Positions 1 to 11,462 of a stretch of 64,000 nt of DNA are shown here, one piece after another. The DNA lies in NCBI GenBank assembly GCA_012295275.1, contig CM022671.1:8306227-8370226 (forward strand), given 5' to 3'. The notes under the pieces are model-generated. The model had not been told where the DNA came from. It made no database searches and saw only the letters and a list, made by a program, of their open reading frames with translations. The stretch comes from Chrysomallon squamiferum. Taxonomy: Eukaryota; Mollusca; Gastropoda; Neomphalida; Peltospiridae. Made by a program: the position numbers and the translations under genes. The first letter of the stretch is position 1. Each line of letters opens with the position of its first letter.

Positions 1-2880
1 GTTTTGTTTTTTCGCTAATATAGTTATTATTGTTTATTGTTTATTATTATTAATATTTCAATATCAGTATACATTTTTTGCTTTATATATAAAAACGCTC
101 TCCCAGTAAAACAGTTTTTTTTTCTTCTGAAACGGTCGATTTTTGAACAACGGAAGAAATTTAAAACGTTAACAGTACATACTCTGACTGGGGCAGTTTA
201 ACCTTCAGCCACTGCTAATTAACCCAGTTGGCAAATTAGATACTTTTTGTTGTTTTTACCTGTCTAAAAGCGAAGACCAGATCAATAAAAAAAACGACTA
301 CAGCACTAGAAAGAAGATTCCGTTGATTTCGTGGTGAAGAAGACTCAGACGCGATTTATTGAACTGATTTACTCAAAATGATTGAAACGAATTTTGTCTG
401 CTAGACTGTGTTTTGCAGTCAGAATCGCTTCTCATTCGAGTGGAGTATATAAAATTACGATACTATAACGTGAGGTAATCATAAGTAACAAATGTGTATG
501 TACTGTATATAATTTAAAACTGTTTTGACACTAATCATTAAAATTAAAGAAAAAACAAAATGTCAGATGGGGCATTTCCAGTTAATGTATACAAAACCAT
601 AAGCAGAACAAAAAAAAAATGCTTCTATTACTTTCACTATTTTTACTACTGGTACCACGCCTACAACGCCAAAAAGACGACATTTCAAAGCGAAAAAAAT
701 TTAAAAATAAAATCAATAAATAAAAATCACCTTAAGGAAGATAAATTCGGCTACACAGTTACCAGCTTTGGGGGCATTAGTAGACAGTAATACACAATTA
801 AATATTCATTACATTTAATTTATTTTATTCAAAACTCAGTCGAAATCATTTTGATTTCACAAAGTCGCCGTGTTTCACAACAGTATCATAATATTATTTG
901 CATAAATAATATACAAAATTTTATTCCAGGAAATAATATCTTTTTTTTTTTTTTTTTTTTTTTTTTAAGCACATTAATGTGTAGAAGACTTTTATTTTGA
1001 ATAATTGTTTTTATTTCTCATATGGGAGTAGTCAGTTGTTTTTGAAATGGTTTTTTATATGATAATTAACTAATTGTTGACAGCTGACAAATTATTTGCA
1101 CTGAAATGCACGTAAAGGTGAATGTTAATTTGAATTATTCGCTCATAAACAAGCAAAACGTATAACTAATTCTATTTAAACATGCCTCAAAGAAACTATT
1201 TAATTTACTGTTCACTGTTCATCACGTTATTTTCTGAAACAAGAGAACCAGTTAGTAAAAGTATAATAAATTAATTTTGTCAGTGTGCTTCCAAATACAG
1301 TCGTACGGCTGAAGTATATTTAATTAAAAGACTAATGGCGATGTTTAATAACTATTGTGAAAGAGTATTACAAACATATTGTTGAACAAACTCTTATTTA
1401 CTCATTAAATTTACCAGAGCAGATTAATTAAATATGATACCCCCAATTTTTTCCAACAATTTTTTTCATCTAAACTCAGCTGACGTTCCAAATGGTGAAT
1501 CAGAAACTTAATAATAATTTTTTTTATTATGTCTGTTTTGTCAGGTGTAAATACAAGTAAAACGTACTCTTAACATTTGAATTAAATTTAATAATTATTT
1601 CACTGATAGGCAGTCGATACACTTCATAATAATCCAATGGGAAAAACAAGGGAAACTTTTTTCGCCCAGGTTTCCGCTGCACCATTTCACTGTTTGTGCT
1701 CCCATATGGCGGATAGGAAGTATGGAGATGTCAGACTACATAGGTCAAATATGCCCGGAATTACGCTCAGTCATCGTTATGACTGCTTTAATTATCAATA
1801 ATACACGAACCTTTAAAGCGAGCAAGTCGTTAATCAACTATGAACAGTGCTCAAATGTCCTTGCCGGCAATTTCCGAGGCCGTTGGACAATTTCCACGTG
1901 GTTTAATGTTCGTGGGAGTTGAAGTGATTATTAGGTGACGTTCGGTATCTCTCGTTTTCTGTCTAAAAGTGAAACCGACATGAGCTCGTGCTTGATCGTC
2001 TGCTGTTGAGTTTATTTGAAGTTCATCACTGTAATCAACCGAAGAGTACAAAAACAGACGTCATTATTTTTCTATCCAGATATGCAACAGAACAAATTAT
2101 TGAACAAAATATCACATAAATTATCTGTCGTGTTCTAAATCTTAAATGTTGCTTATTTTTTTGATTCATTTGCTATGACTTAAAAGTTGCAGGTTACTTT
2201 TGTAAGTTTTAAGGTTAACAATGGGAAATAAATATTAGACTGGTTTTTCTTCTCCTTCATGAATCATCATCACCCCCCCCCAAAAACGGACAGTTTTTAA
2301 AGTTATTTTATACCAAATATTAACTTCTTCTTTCTCGTCTTCAGCGTTTTACTTTTTTGATTTTATTATTGTTATGATTATTATTATTATTTTAAAACAG
2401 ACGGAAGTGCTATTCTAATGGGGATGTCATGGGTCTAAAAATCCGTCATCCTTCCCTGAATATAATTGTTTTTTACCCTTCTATCGATTGTAATATTTCT
2501 TTATTAGATTTCGTGTGTTTTTGTAAAAAATTTAAATATATAAATATTTTTTTACCTGTTTACGTAAAATCCGCTGTCAGAGCTGAAAATTTCAAAAAAA
2601 AAATATGTGATGTATTTTGTAACTAAGACAATATTTCTCTATCATCTAGAACACCATTGTCAATGGCAATTCATTTTATTGTCAGTTTTAGCTGGGAAAA
2701 AATCTCTGAAATTTGCTTTTTATGTGAAAGTTAAATGCGCATCTTTGTATGTAAATTATTTTTTTCCTTTGTGTTAATACGCTGCCATTTGTAAAAATTT
2801 GCGTGTTGGTGAATTATTTCTTTGTTTGTGTATAATGTATATATGGATGTATATATAAAACATACATATGCTTATTTTTA
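1..2880. other. Gene-free AT-rich flank
   Basis: No coding region can be supported here. The sequence is AT-rich and frequently interrupted by stops in all frames; the few open frames of 60-80 codons are unrelated to anything I recognise. It holds a poly-T run near 942-966, a short C-run at about 2273-2281 and several short TTA/AAT stretches. The part at about 1630-2050 is less AT-biased and more complex than its surroundings, but I see no splice-bounded open frame in it. Confidence 0.6.
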
Positions 2881-2910
2881 GAGAGACAGAGAGGAAGCAA
2901 TAGCCGAGAC

Positions 2911-2994
<84 letters not shown>

Positions 2995-3330
2995 CAGGGA
3001 AATGAGAAGAAAGAGAAAGAAGAAAGAGTAAAGAGTAGTTAGAAGAGAGAGAGAAAAAAAAAAAAAAGAGAAAACAGAGAGCAGAGAGAAAGAGAAAGAC
3101 AGTAAAAGGGAAAGAAAGAAAGAAAGTCAGAAGGAGAGATAATGAAAGACAGAAAAAGAGGCAGAGAGAGGGAAAGGAGAGACGGAGAGACACAAAAAGA
3201 AAATGGAAAAGAGAAAAAGTCACAGAAAAAAAAGGGGAGCGAGCTAGAGAGACAGACAGAGAGAAAGTTATAACAGAGAAAGTTCTGAAGGAAAGAGACA
3301 GGTATAAAAAAAAGAAAAAAAAAGAGATTT
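2881..3330. repeat. Long purine-rich tract with (GA)n core
   Basis: An uninterrupted (AG)n array at about 2914-2993 (80 bp) is followed by more than 300 bp in which the plus strand is almost entirely A and G, broken mainly by isolated C in gacag/cagag motifs. The whole block is a strand-asymmetric purine tract of about 450 bp. The 149-codon minus-strand Ser/Leu/Phe-rich open frame over it is a translation of the repeat and is not a gene. Confidence 0.9.
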
Positions 3331-3962
3331 TATAATTGAAACACTCTGTGTTTTTAAGGGTTTTGAAATATCTCTATCCACAGTATCAGTGTATTTGTCG
3401 TATTTTTTTTCTTGTCATCTCGAAACTACAAAATCAATACAACTCTCTTTAATGTCAGTAACAGTTTATTTGCTTCTAGACGTCTATGTAATTTAGATTT
3501 ACTGTGATGATAGGGAGGCGAATCCTGTATACATCCCTCTGTGTTTATTATTAATATCATCGTTATCATTATTATCATCATCAGTATCATTTTTATTAAC
3601 GAAACTTTTTTCTATAAAATGTAAACCAATTTCATTTTGAAAGGCGTATCCACCAAATTATTTCCAAAATCTCGATTATCGATGTAAATTCTTGACATAA
3701 ACACATTAAAATATTTTTTATTTGTAGAATGTATTCAAATTTATGTAAAATTCTGATTTTTTAAATTAAATATTTGTGGGGAAGATTTTAATTTTAGGTA
3801 CAATTATTCAGAAAGTAGCAGGTTAATATTACTTTTTTTTATATAAAAGAATTATTTTAATTTTGATAATTTCTGTATTTATAATTCTCATTAAACTACC
3901 GTATTAATTTTTGAAAAAAATTAGCTTTTTCACACACACACAAACATACACACATAAAAGTA

Positions 3963-3965
<3 letters not shown>

Positions 3966-4005
<40 letters not shown>
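3966..4005. repeat. (CA)n microsatellite
   Basis: A dinucleotide CA array just upstream of the left end of the transposon-like element at 4.23 kb. It is preceded by shorter interrupted CA/CATA runs from about 3930. Confidence 0.9.
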
Positions 4006-4007
<2 letters not shown>

Positions 4008-4231
4008 GCATATTTAGAAAGCCGGACAGCCACAGTTGCTTCGCAAATTAAGTCCTTTGACAATATTGCAAAAAAAAACGGAAGTGTTTATGCAGACTGA
4101 GTTTAATTCTGGATACGCCCATGCACATACACCAAAAGACCACAGTTCTGTAATTTTTTAAATCCACTGGGATATTTCCGACTGAGGCTATTACTAGAAA
4201 CCATTGCACGAGCGTCTTTTTGGAGAACCTT

Positions 4232-4669
4232 GCAATACAGTCTGTACAAAGTTTTTTTGCTGTTTCTATACCTCCGAGAAGTGCTCTTTAAGAATCTGAA
4301 TGGTGCCATTCTGTCATCCTTGGGCAATCCGCACAATATGCAAATTAAGGCCGCCATTACTGAAAATCTTGTTTTCGTCAATATCTCAGTAACTATGCAT
4401 GGTATCAAAACAATTTTGGTGTCTATCCCCATGTTTTGAGAGGTAAAGAAACAGGTTAAGCCATTTCAGTCCACATCACCCCAATATTTTGTGCTGAATA
4501 GGCATATTAAGGCCGCCATTACTGAAAATCTCGTTTTCGTCAATATCTCAGTAACTACACATGGTATCAAAATAATTTTGGTGTCTATACACATGTTTTT
4601 AGGGGTAAAGAATCAGATTAAACCATTACAGTATTGATCACACCAATATTTTCTTCAAAATATGCAAAT
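4232..4669 (+). repeat. Left inverted arm of the element
   Basis: This arm matches 6836-7274 in reverse complement. Inside it a unit beginning AAGGCCGCCATTACTGAAAA occurs at 4347 and 4509, and a decayed start of a third unit lies at 4670, giving a period of about 162 bp. Each unit continues through a conserved GGTGTCTAT..CATGTTTT block and a GGGTAAAGA block. The outer 110 bp (TCTGTACAAAG through the TTGGGCAATCC segment) is single-copy within the arm. The minus-strand open frame at 4103-4432 is a translation of this arm, mirrored at 7074-7412, and is not a separate gene. Confidence 0.9.
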
Positions 4670-4796
4670 AAGGACCGCCATTATTGATAATATCAGTAAT
4701 AGCGGCCTGGTAAAAGCAGGCACTTCTCTGTTATTGAAGCGCCTGGTTCTGCCAGAGTGGCTCACATATATCTTCTCTTCCAGGTAGAGCTGAAAG

Positions 4797-6756
4797 ATGG
4801 AAGGGTGCTGCATCTTTTGTAAAGAAGATGGAAGCAAGAAGGAACTTAGCGTCGCAGGGACTGACAGGATACAGACTATCATTGAATCAAGTAAACGGAG
4901 ATTTGATGATCTCCATGAAGGTCTTGAAACTAGACTGTTGGCAGACAAAGATTTAGAGGTGCTTTGTCATAGAGATTGTGTATCCACATATACATCCAAA
5001 TCTCACATCAAGAGACACTTGAATAAACTGAGCGCATCAAAAGGTTCTGAAGAGTCATCTGCAGGAAAACGTCTGCGTCGGTCCGGATCGATAACCTTCA
5101 ACTTCAGGCAACATTGGCTTTTCTGCGGTGAGGAATGCCTTGACATTGATCCTAAGCATCCGTATCGTTGGCGCAGGGTTGTTCTTTGTAAGACAGCGGA
5201 CCGTGGTGAGGGGAGAAAGACTTTTAAGGAAACCCTTCCAGATGTCTGTAGATCTCGTCACGACGACTGGGGACGCGAGGTAGAGACACGTTTGGCTGGG
5301 GCAGTGAGTGATCTGCATGCAGCAGATGGTAGATACCACACAGACTGTTACAAGAAGTTTTGTTCACCTCGGTCAGTGAAGTCAGCTTCAGCAGCATCTA
5401 GTAGTAGCCAAGAGGAGGTGGATGTGGCTTTTGAAACGACAGTCAGTGCAGTGAGAGCAGAATCATCGCGAGTGTGGAATTCCATCGAATTATACGACCT
5501 ATACCAGTCCAATGGTGGAAGAGATATTAGCCGCCGAAACTTAGTCTCCAAGTTGTTAGGATACTTTGGTTCGGATCTTCTTTTGCTGAATGGCACAGGT
5601 GTTGCTAGTCTGCTCTTGTTTCGAAGTAAAGCATCCAGTTTGTTGAGACTAGTGCCGAGCAGTGATGAAGATGATGTTGAGATTGGACTGGAAAAGGTTG
5701 CTCACCAGATTGTGCGTGATGTAAAGGAATCATTAGTTGATGACAAGAACTATCATGCCAGAGTTGATATGGACATTACCCTTGACTGTGTCAGTTCCAC
5801 TTTGTTATCCTTGCTATCAAAGCTTTCTACAAAGTTGGACCACACCTTACCAGCCGCTCTCATCGGGAACATTGTTACTAATAATCATACAGCAGATGGT
5901 TAAGGCAGCTGAAAGTGGCGTGAAAAGAATCAACATCGTATGTGAGGACAGAGACGTTTTCGTCCTCCTGCTGCACTTCTACGCAAAGTTGAACCTGACC
6001 TGTCGTCTTACAATGGAAGGACCAAGTGCTGAACGAACTACTGTAGACATGGGGGCAACTGCAAGTGAACATGGACACTTGCTTTCACAACTGCCAGCCG
6101 CCCATGGCCATCTCAGGCTGTGACACCGTGGCTCAGTGCTTCGGAGTAGGAAAAACACCGTCATCAAAGTCCTTAAGAGTGGTGTAGAACTGCTCAAATT
6201 GGGCGTATTATCTGAGGACATAGGTGACATCATTGAAGAAGCGACAACATTCATGGCTGCCTGCTACGGGGTCAAAAGCTTGGTGACATCGAACATGTCT
6301 GAGGTCCGTGGAGAAGTCTGGTCGCGAAGGATGGGTTGAAAAAATTTGACAAAGGCTCCAGAGCTTAAATCATTTCCACCTTCTAAAGAGGCATTCGAAG
6401 AGAACATAAAGCGGGCGCACATTCAGACTGCCATTTGGAAATTAGCTCTCAACTCAGAACCTCCAGCATTAGATCCTGTCGAGTTCGGATGGGAACGTGA
6501 CCAACGCAATAGATGCTTGATCCCAGTAACATTGCAACCAAACATTAGTGTTGCTCCACCGGAGGTGCTGGAAATGATAAGGTGTGGTTGTGGTACGGAT
6601 ACACCCTGTTCGACAGCAATGTGTGGATGCTATACAGCTCACTTGCCATGCACAATGTTTTGTGGATGTCACGGAGAAGCACACTGCCGGAATGAGCACA
6701 CCCGACGGGTTGATGACTGTGACAATGTTGTTGAAAGTGACTTGTTTGAGGACTGA
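4797..6756 (+). pseudogene. Broken PIN/FEN-like nuclease with N-terminal Cys/His modules and C-terminal CXC domain
   Basis: The frame opens at an ATG in good context (A at -3, G at +4) and would encode about 650 residues. Two N-terminal modules each pair a Cys cluster with a distal H-x2-C: C4/C5/C8 with CHRDC at 57-61, and CGEEC at 110-114 with YHTDC at 180-184. These look like zinc-binding modules. A middle region with acidic VDMDITLDC and CEDRDVFVLLLHFY leads to ISGCDTVAQCFGVGK followed by TVIKVLK, which resembles the segment of FEN1/XPG-type PIN nucleases before and within the helix-turn-helix. The last part is a cysteine array (CGCGTDTPC, MCGCY, CTMFCGCHG, HCRN) of the CXC/tesmin-TSO1 type. 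The frame is broken by a shift near 5885-5895, an extra G near 6106, a missing A in the A-run near 6151-6155 and an in-frame TGA at 6337-6339. The total of 1960 nt is one base more than a multiple of three, consistent with these shifts. Similar proteins are annotated in invertebrate genomes as uncharacterised or CXC-domain proteins; the nuclease assignment is my inference from motifs. Confidence 0.75.
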
Positions 6757-6835
6757 CGCAGATCAGTAATGGCAACATGCATCAGCATAAGTAAAGGGGA
6801 TGTTCTGTAACGACTCGGATATACATTGAAGTTGA

Positions 6836-7274
6836 TTTTTGCATATTTTGCAAAAAATATTGGTGTGATCAATACTGTAATGGTTTAATCTGAATCTTTA
6901 CCCCTAAAAACATGTGTATAGACACCAAAATTATTTTGATACCATGTGTAGTTACTGAAATATTGACGAAAACGAAATTTTCAGTAATGGCGGCCTTAAT
7001 ATGCCTATTCAGCACAAAATGTTGGGGTGATTTTGACTGAAATGGCTTAACCTGTTTCTTTACCCCTCAAAACATGGGGATAGACACCAAAATTATTTTG
7101 ATACCATGCATAGTTACTGAGATATTGACGAAAACAAGATTTTCAGTAATGGCGGCCTTAATTTGCATATTGTGCGGATTGCCCAAGGATGACAGAGTGG
7201 CATCATTCCGATTCTTAAAGAGCACATCTCGGAGGTATAGAAACAGCAAAAAAACTTTGTACGGACCGCAATGC
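6836..7274 (-). repeat. Right inverted arm of the element
   Basis: Reverse complement of the left arm, carrying the same two tandem units of about 162 bp in mirrored order. The arm joins unrelated sequence (CGCTTATCGG...) at about 7275. The inner edge lies about 80 bp after the stop codon of the broken coding region, so the gene fills nearly all the space between the arms. Confidence 0.9.
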
Positions 7275-8837
7275 ACGCTTATCGGTCCCTGCCACCGGAC
7301 TATCTCTGCCTACAGGCAGGTGTACGCAGACGATTGCTTGTTGCTAACTCAAAAAAAAAAAAAGACTGGATCGTTTTTTGCAACCATTACAGTGATGACT
7401 AAATCGTGGTAAAAAATCTGTTGTGGGCGTCGTTAAATTGCTTCTTCTTAAACGAAGTGTCAAAAATCAGCGGTGAAAAGAAAATGAAATAATATAAATT
7501 TTTAAATATTTATTTTTGTAATATTAGTTATTAAAAAGAATGTTTATTTATTTATTTATCTGTCTAACTGTCTTTCTTTCTATCTATTGTTCAGTTCATC
7601 TCTCTCTCTATCTATCTATTTTTATTTTGTTTGTCTGTTAATCTATTTATTTAAGTGTCTGTTTTTCTGTTTATTCTGTAGATTTATAATTTTATCGTGG
7701 TTTAAAAAGTAAAGATATGTATGATTACTGTCAAGATTCAGTAATCTAAATCACTGAATAATTTTATTTATATATTTTCTACGTGAATTTCAGAGATTTA
7801 CGACATGTTCCAAATGCATCATGTAATTTTGATATGGCGCACACACACATACAAAATAATAATAATAATAATAAAAAAAATAATAATAATAAAAAATGAT
7901 AATAACAACATAAAAAAAATAAAAATAAAAATAAAAAATAAAAAATTAATAATAATAGGAATTAATAATAAAAAGAGTAAAAAAAACCCTGCTCGTAATA
8001 AAATAATAAATTTAGAATTATTAGAAACATAAGTACAGCTGTTGTTCAAACTGCTATCAAGGTAAAAGTAGCATGTTTCAGTGATAAAATATACATGAAC
8101 AAAAGCTTCTTCTTGTCTGAATTCAGCATGTAGGAATGTTAAATGGTAGGAGTAGATATGGTTGACTGAAGCTTAAAGATGATATAAATGAATATATTGA
8201 TCATGTATAATTTTGCATGCGTCCAAGAATTATACATTACGCCGTAAATGTTTAATGCCATATGTATGTTGTTGTATGTCTGTGCGTGTGTGCGTGCGTG
8301 TGTGCGTGTGTGTGTGAATGTAAATTTTACATTATTTTATGTGCAATAGTGGTTGGATGCCTCTTTATAAAGTTTATACATCCAACAGGAATATATCAGT
8401 GTATGCGTGTAATATTATTAACTGATTTAAATAATTTTATTTATTTATTTATTTATTTATTTATCTATTTATTTCTTTTATATTTTTTATGTACTTTTAT
8501 TTATTTTTTCATTTTTAATTTAATTTTATTCATTATTATTTTTTTGTTTTTGTATTTTGATTGAAATAAATTAATTCTTCGAGAAATACTGTTACATAAT
8601 ATTTCTTAAAGACATAATTCGGCTTACTGACATATATAGAAATGTTTGTATGTTATTGTATTTTCGTGATTCGCCGACTGCGGCGAAAGTTCAAATTGTT
8701 AACACATAATATATATACATATATACATATAATTTATTTTTAAATTTTTTCTGTGCTGAAGATGATGTAGGTTTGTCAAAGGTCAATATTAAAGTTATGA
8801 AACTTTGAGTTATTTACGTTAAAACATTTTTAAATTA
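7275..8837. other. Gene-free AT-rich spacer
   Basis: No gene is supported. The stretch holds imperfect TCTATCTATC/TTTATTTATC runs (7540-7670), an A-rich (AAT)n/(AAAAT)n block (7857-7985), a short GTGTGCGTGCG run (8280-8317) and a (TTTA)n block (8440-8475). Open frames here are translations of these repeats. Confidence 0.6.
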
Positions 8838-8910
8838 GGTTTCAAATATCTGTTATTATTTTATATGTTTAAATTGTTATCAAGTCATCGTTTTATAATA
8901 GTTTAATAAG

Positions 8911-8963
<53 letters not shown>

Positions 8964-8981
8964 ACACACACACACACACAC
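8838..8981 (+). repeat. Dispersed repeat copy A with (CT)n(CA)n tail
   Basis: The segment from GGTTTCAAATATCTGTTATT at 8838 to about 8910 is matched at 13977-14050 with roughly 80-85% identity by eye, and in both places it runs directly into a CT microsatellite. Here the tail is (CT)5 followed by about 60 bp of (CA)n. A conserved body with a simple-repeat tail suggests a 3' end of a transposable element family; the family is not recognised. Confidence 0.7.
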
Positions 8982-8999
8982 GTAAGATAATGATTAGCA

Positions 9000-11210
9000 T
9001 GCTGCTTAAAAATGCATTTCCACAGAAACAGGAAAAATCTTGATCCAAATAGTATTATATTTAAAATTAATCTCATTTTACGCACGATTTTATCGAATTT
9101 GTTTTTCAGTGTCACTTACAAAAAAAATAAAACGACACTAATTTTAATGAACGACACAACTCTGTTATTTCACTTGTGTGAAGACATCGACCTTTTCGCA
9201 TTCGCCGTTCTGTCGCCATTCTCACACCAAAGTGCGTTTGTCTCGCGTTTTCCTTGGTGTAAATTCCCTCTCTCTCTACAGCGCTCCTTTTTCGGCGACA
9301 TCGCTGTAAGTTTTCTTATTACTTCGGTTAATTAAGGTTTGTATAAATCTTCACTTGACTCAAAGATCGATAGCCAGGAACTGAATCTGACATGCAAATG
9401 GCCCGAGAGAGGCTGTAAAAAGAATCCGAAGCATAACAAGCAATTTCCAGCTGAAATAGATCAGTCGTCGAAGGTCACAGTGTGTGTACCCAAGATGCCA
9501 GCGTCCTTCACAAGTCATTATTAGGTTTAAAATTACCAACATGACATTAATAAACATCGGTGCCTTTTTTTTTATTAGGCTCATAATTGCAATAGATAGT
9601 TACCTTATTGTCATTTCAGCAGAGACGTGGTTTGAGACAAATACGTGTGTGTGTGTGGGTGGGGGTGTGGATGCATGAATACGGGGGATAGTGAGTTGGT
9701 TACAGTACAAGAGGTTGTACGACTGAAACGGGACGTAAACCTGTTGAGTAGGTTTTCAAATATTCCTTTCGAGAATAGTTAGAAAATTAAACTTTTTTTT
9801 AGACGTTCTCTGATATATTTAAACTTTATTATTTTAAAACACAGGTTGTATATATTATTATTATTATTATTATTGTTTTTAATGCCCTATTATACTGATT
9901 AATTAATTAATTTATTTATGTATGTATGTATTTAAAGTGTTGAAAAAGAAAACATTTAACATTTTTATCAGAATTGTAATAATAGTTTGCTTTATCACAA
10001 TACAAATTTGACCCCTAAAAACATAAATAAAATATACTTATAAAGTAAATTTTGTATTTCAGCGAGAATTGACCAGTTTAACACTAGATGAATATTTTGT
10101 TATTTATATCATTTTGTAACTTTTTTCTTTCTCAGTCCCCAACAGGATATACAGCAGACTTTGCAAATGTCTACCCTTTAAAAAGAAAATCTGAGAAATA
10201 TAATCACATACTCGTGACAGTTATATACATGCATTCACTTAGTGACTAGATTCAAGTGGCAGTCGTTCATGGTCTTATTCTTGTTTAGGAGAATTACGAG
10301 ATTACGAAAACGTCTGTTGTCTGAAACTAAATACATAGAGTCCTCCTATGTACACAGTTTAACATACGCGTCTGAAACAAAGCAAGGGACAAAATTTCAG
10401 TTAATATCCTATGTCGCAGTTACGTTTTGGATGAAATGAAAAAAAAAAAAAAAAAAAAAACAAAGTGTGTACGCCATGACAGTACTATAATTCGTTATTG
10501 GTATTTTTGATTGTAAAACAAAATTTTTATCACGTTTTTATTTTTATTTTTTTTATTTTTTTAAATATATTTATTTATATATTTATTTATTTTACTATAT
10601 ATTTAATTTTGTTTCTATTGTACAGTAAATTATATATTATAACATTATGACTCGTTATAGATACACTGCAGTATATTTTTGTCAGTTATGTGGTCAAAAA
10701 TATGATGTGTCTGGAACGTTTATGCATTGTTAACATAAATTTCTTTTTATACTTCGTCGTAGTGTTTTCATGGCATGCACTGACAAAACACATCGAGGAC
10801 CCATTGTAACGAGTCTCGGTCATATAGTTTATATAAATTCACTGTATGACATCTCTCGCCGTTATAACCTCTACTTACACCGTTAATCACTGTCTGCGTC
10901 GTTTCAAGATACCAGTAATCAGAAATCATTTTCTTCTTTTATATATTTCCAGATATTGTACTTAAATCTTAATATGATCTGTGAATAAAACATTGCATAA
11001 AAATAATAACAAACCTTTCTTTCATTTTCACTATTGAGTTTTTTATAGGTAAAAAAATATAGTCACTGACTGATGGATCAGACTTTTCACTGTTTGATTA
11101 AAAACAGTTTTAATATGGTTATTATTATTATTATATTTTATTACAAGTATTTACGCGTATGTGAAAGAAAGGTCTTGTCTACATTTTGTTCAAATTCGTC
11201 TTGATGCATT
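9000..11210. other. Gene-free region
   Basis: No gene is supported. A short segment with exon-like features (CTCTCTCTACAG acceptor-like, GCTGTAAG donor-like, 9270-9310) encloses only 24 bases and has no partner exon that I can find. Poly-A occurs at 10439-10460 and TTA-type low complexity at 10545-10610. Remaining sequence is AT-rich and unremarkable. Confidence 0.55.
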
Positions 11211-11217
11211 TTTATGA

Positions 11218-11222
11218 AATCT

Positions 11223-11283
<61 letters not shown>

Positions 11284-11462
11284 GTGTGTGTTTGTCTCTG
11301 TCTATATGTATGTCTCTCTCTCCCTCTGTGTGGTAGTGTGTGTCTCTGTCTATATGTATGTCTCTATCTCTCTCCCTCTGTGTGTGTGTGTGTGTCTCTG
11401 TCTCTATGTATGTCTCTATCTCTCTCTCTTTCTCTGTGTCTCTTTCGCTGTCTCTCTGTCTC
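11218..11462. repeat. (CT)n array with three roughly 55-bp compound units
   Basis: A (CT)n block (about 11220-11280) is followed by three variants of a longer unit containing TGTGTGTGT, GTCTCTGTCTATATGTATG and CTCTCTCCCTC segments. The open frames of 148 and 105 codons over it, rich in Ser, Leu, Val and Cys, are repeat translations. Confidence 0.85.

Larger units (their letters stand above)
4232..7274 (+). mobile_element. DNA-transposon-like element with long inverted arms and PIN-like/CXC coding region
   Basis: Two nearly identical arms of about 440 bp lie in opposite orientation at 4232-4669 and 6836-7274, and the only substantial complex open frame in the first 18 kb sits between them. 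Reading inward from the right arm on the minus strand gives the left arm with only scattered substitutions; by eye identity is well above 90%. The outer edge degrades over the last 16 bases (GCAATACAG... against GCATTGCGG...), so the termini are approximate. I see no convincing target-site duplication. The internal gene (4797-6756) is broken, so this copy should not be able to move by itself. The composition (inverted arms, subterminal tandem units, one nuclease-like protein with Cys-rich domains at both ends) suggests an autonomous cut-and-paste or excision-type element. I do not recognise a named superfamily. An alternative is a host multigene family member duplicated inside a large inverted repeat. 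Confidence 0.75.

Noticed and set aside
2774-3223. 149-codon minus-strand frame rich in Ser, Leu and Phe
   Set aside because: It is the translation of the (GA)n/purine tract and has no codon structure independent of the repeat.
7074-7412. Plus-strand open frame containing YADDCLLL, resembling a reverse transcriptase YADD motif
   Set aside because: The first two thirds is a translation of the inverted arm (mirrored by the minus-strand frame at 4103-4432). No other reverse transcriptase motifs surround YADD, so it is coincidental.
9270-9312. Possible 24-nt microexon between CTCTCTCTACAG and GTAAG
   Set aside because: No partner exon or gene on this strand can be found nearby; short acceptor/donor pairs arise often by chance in CT-rich DNA.
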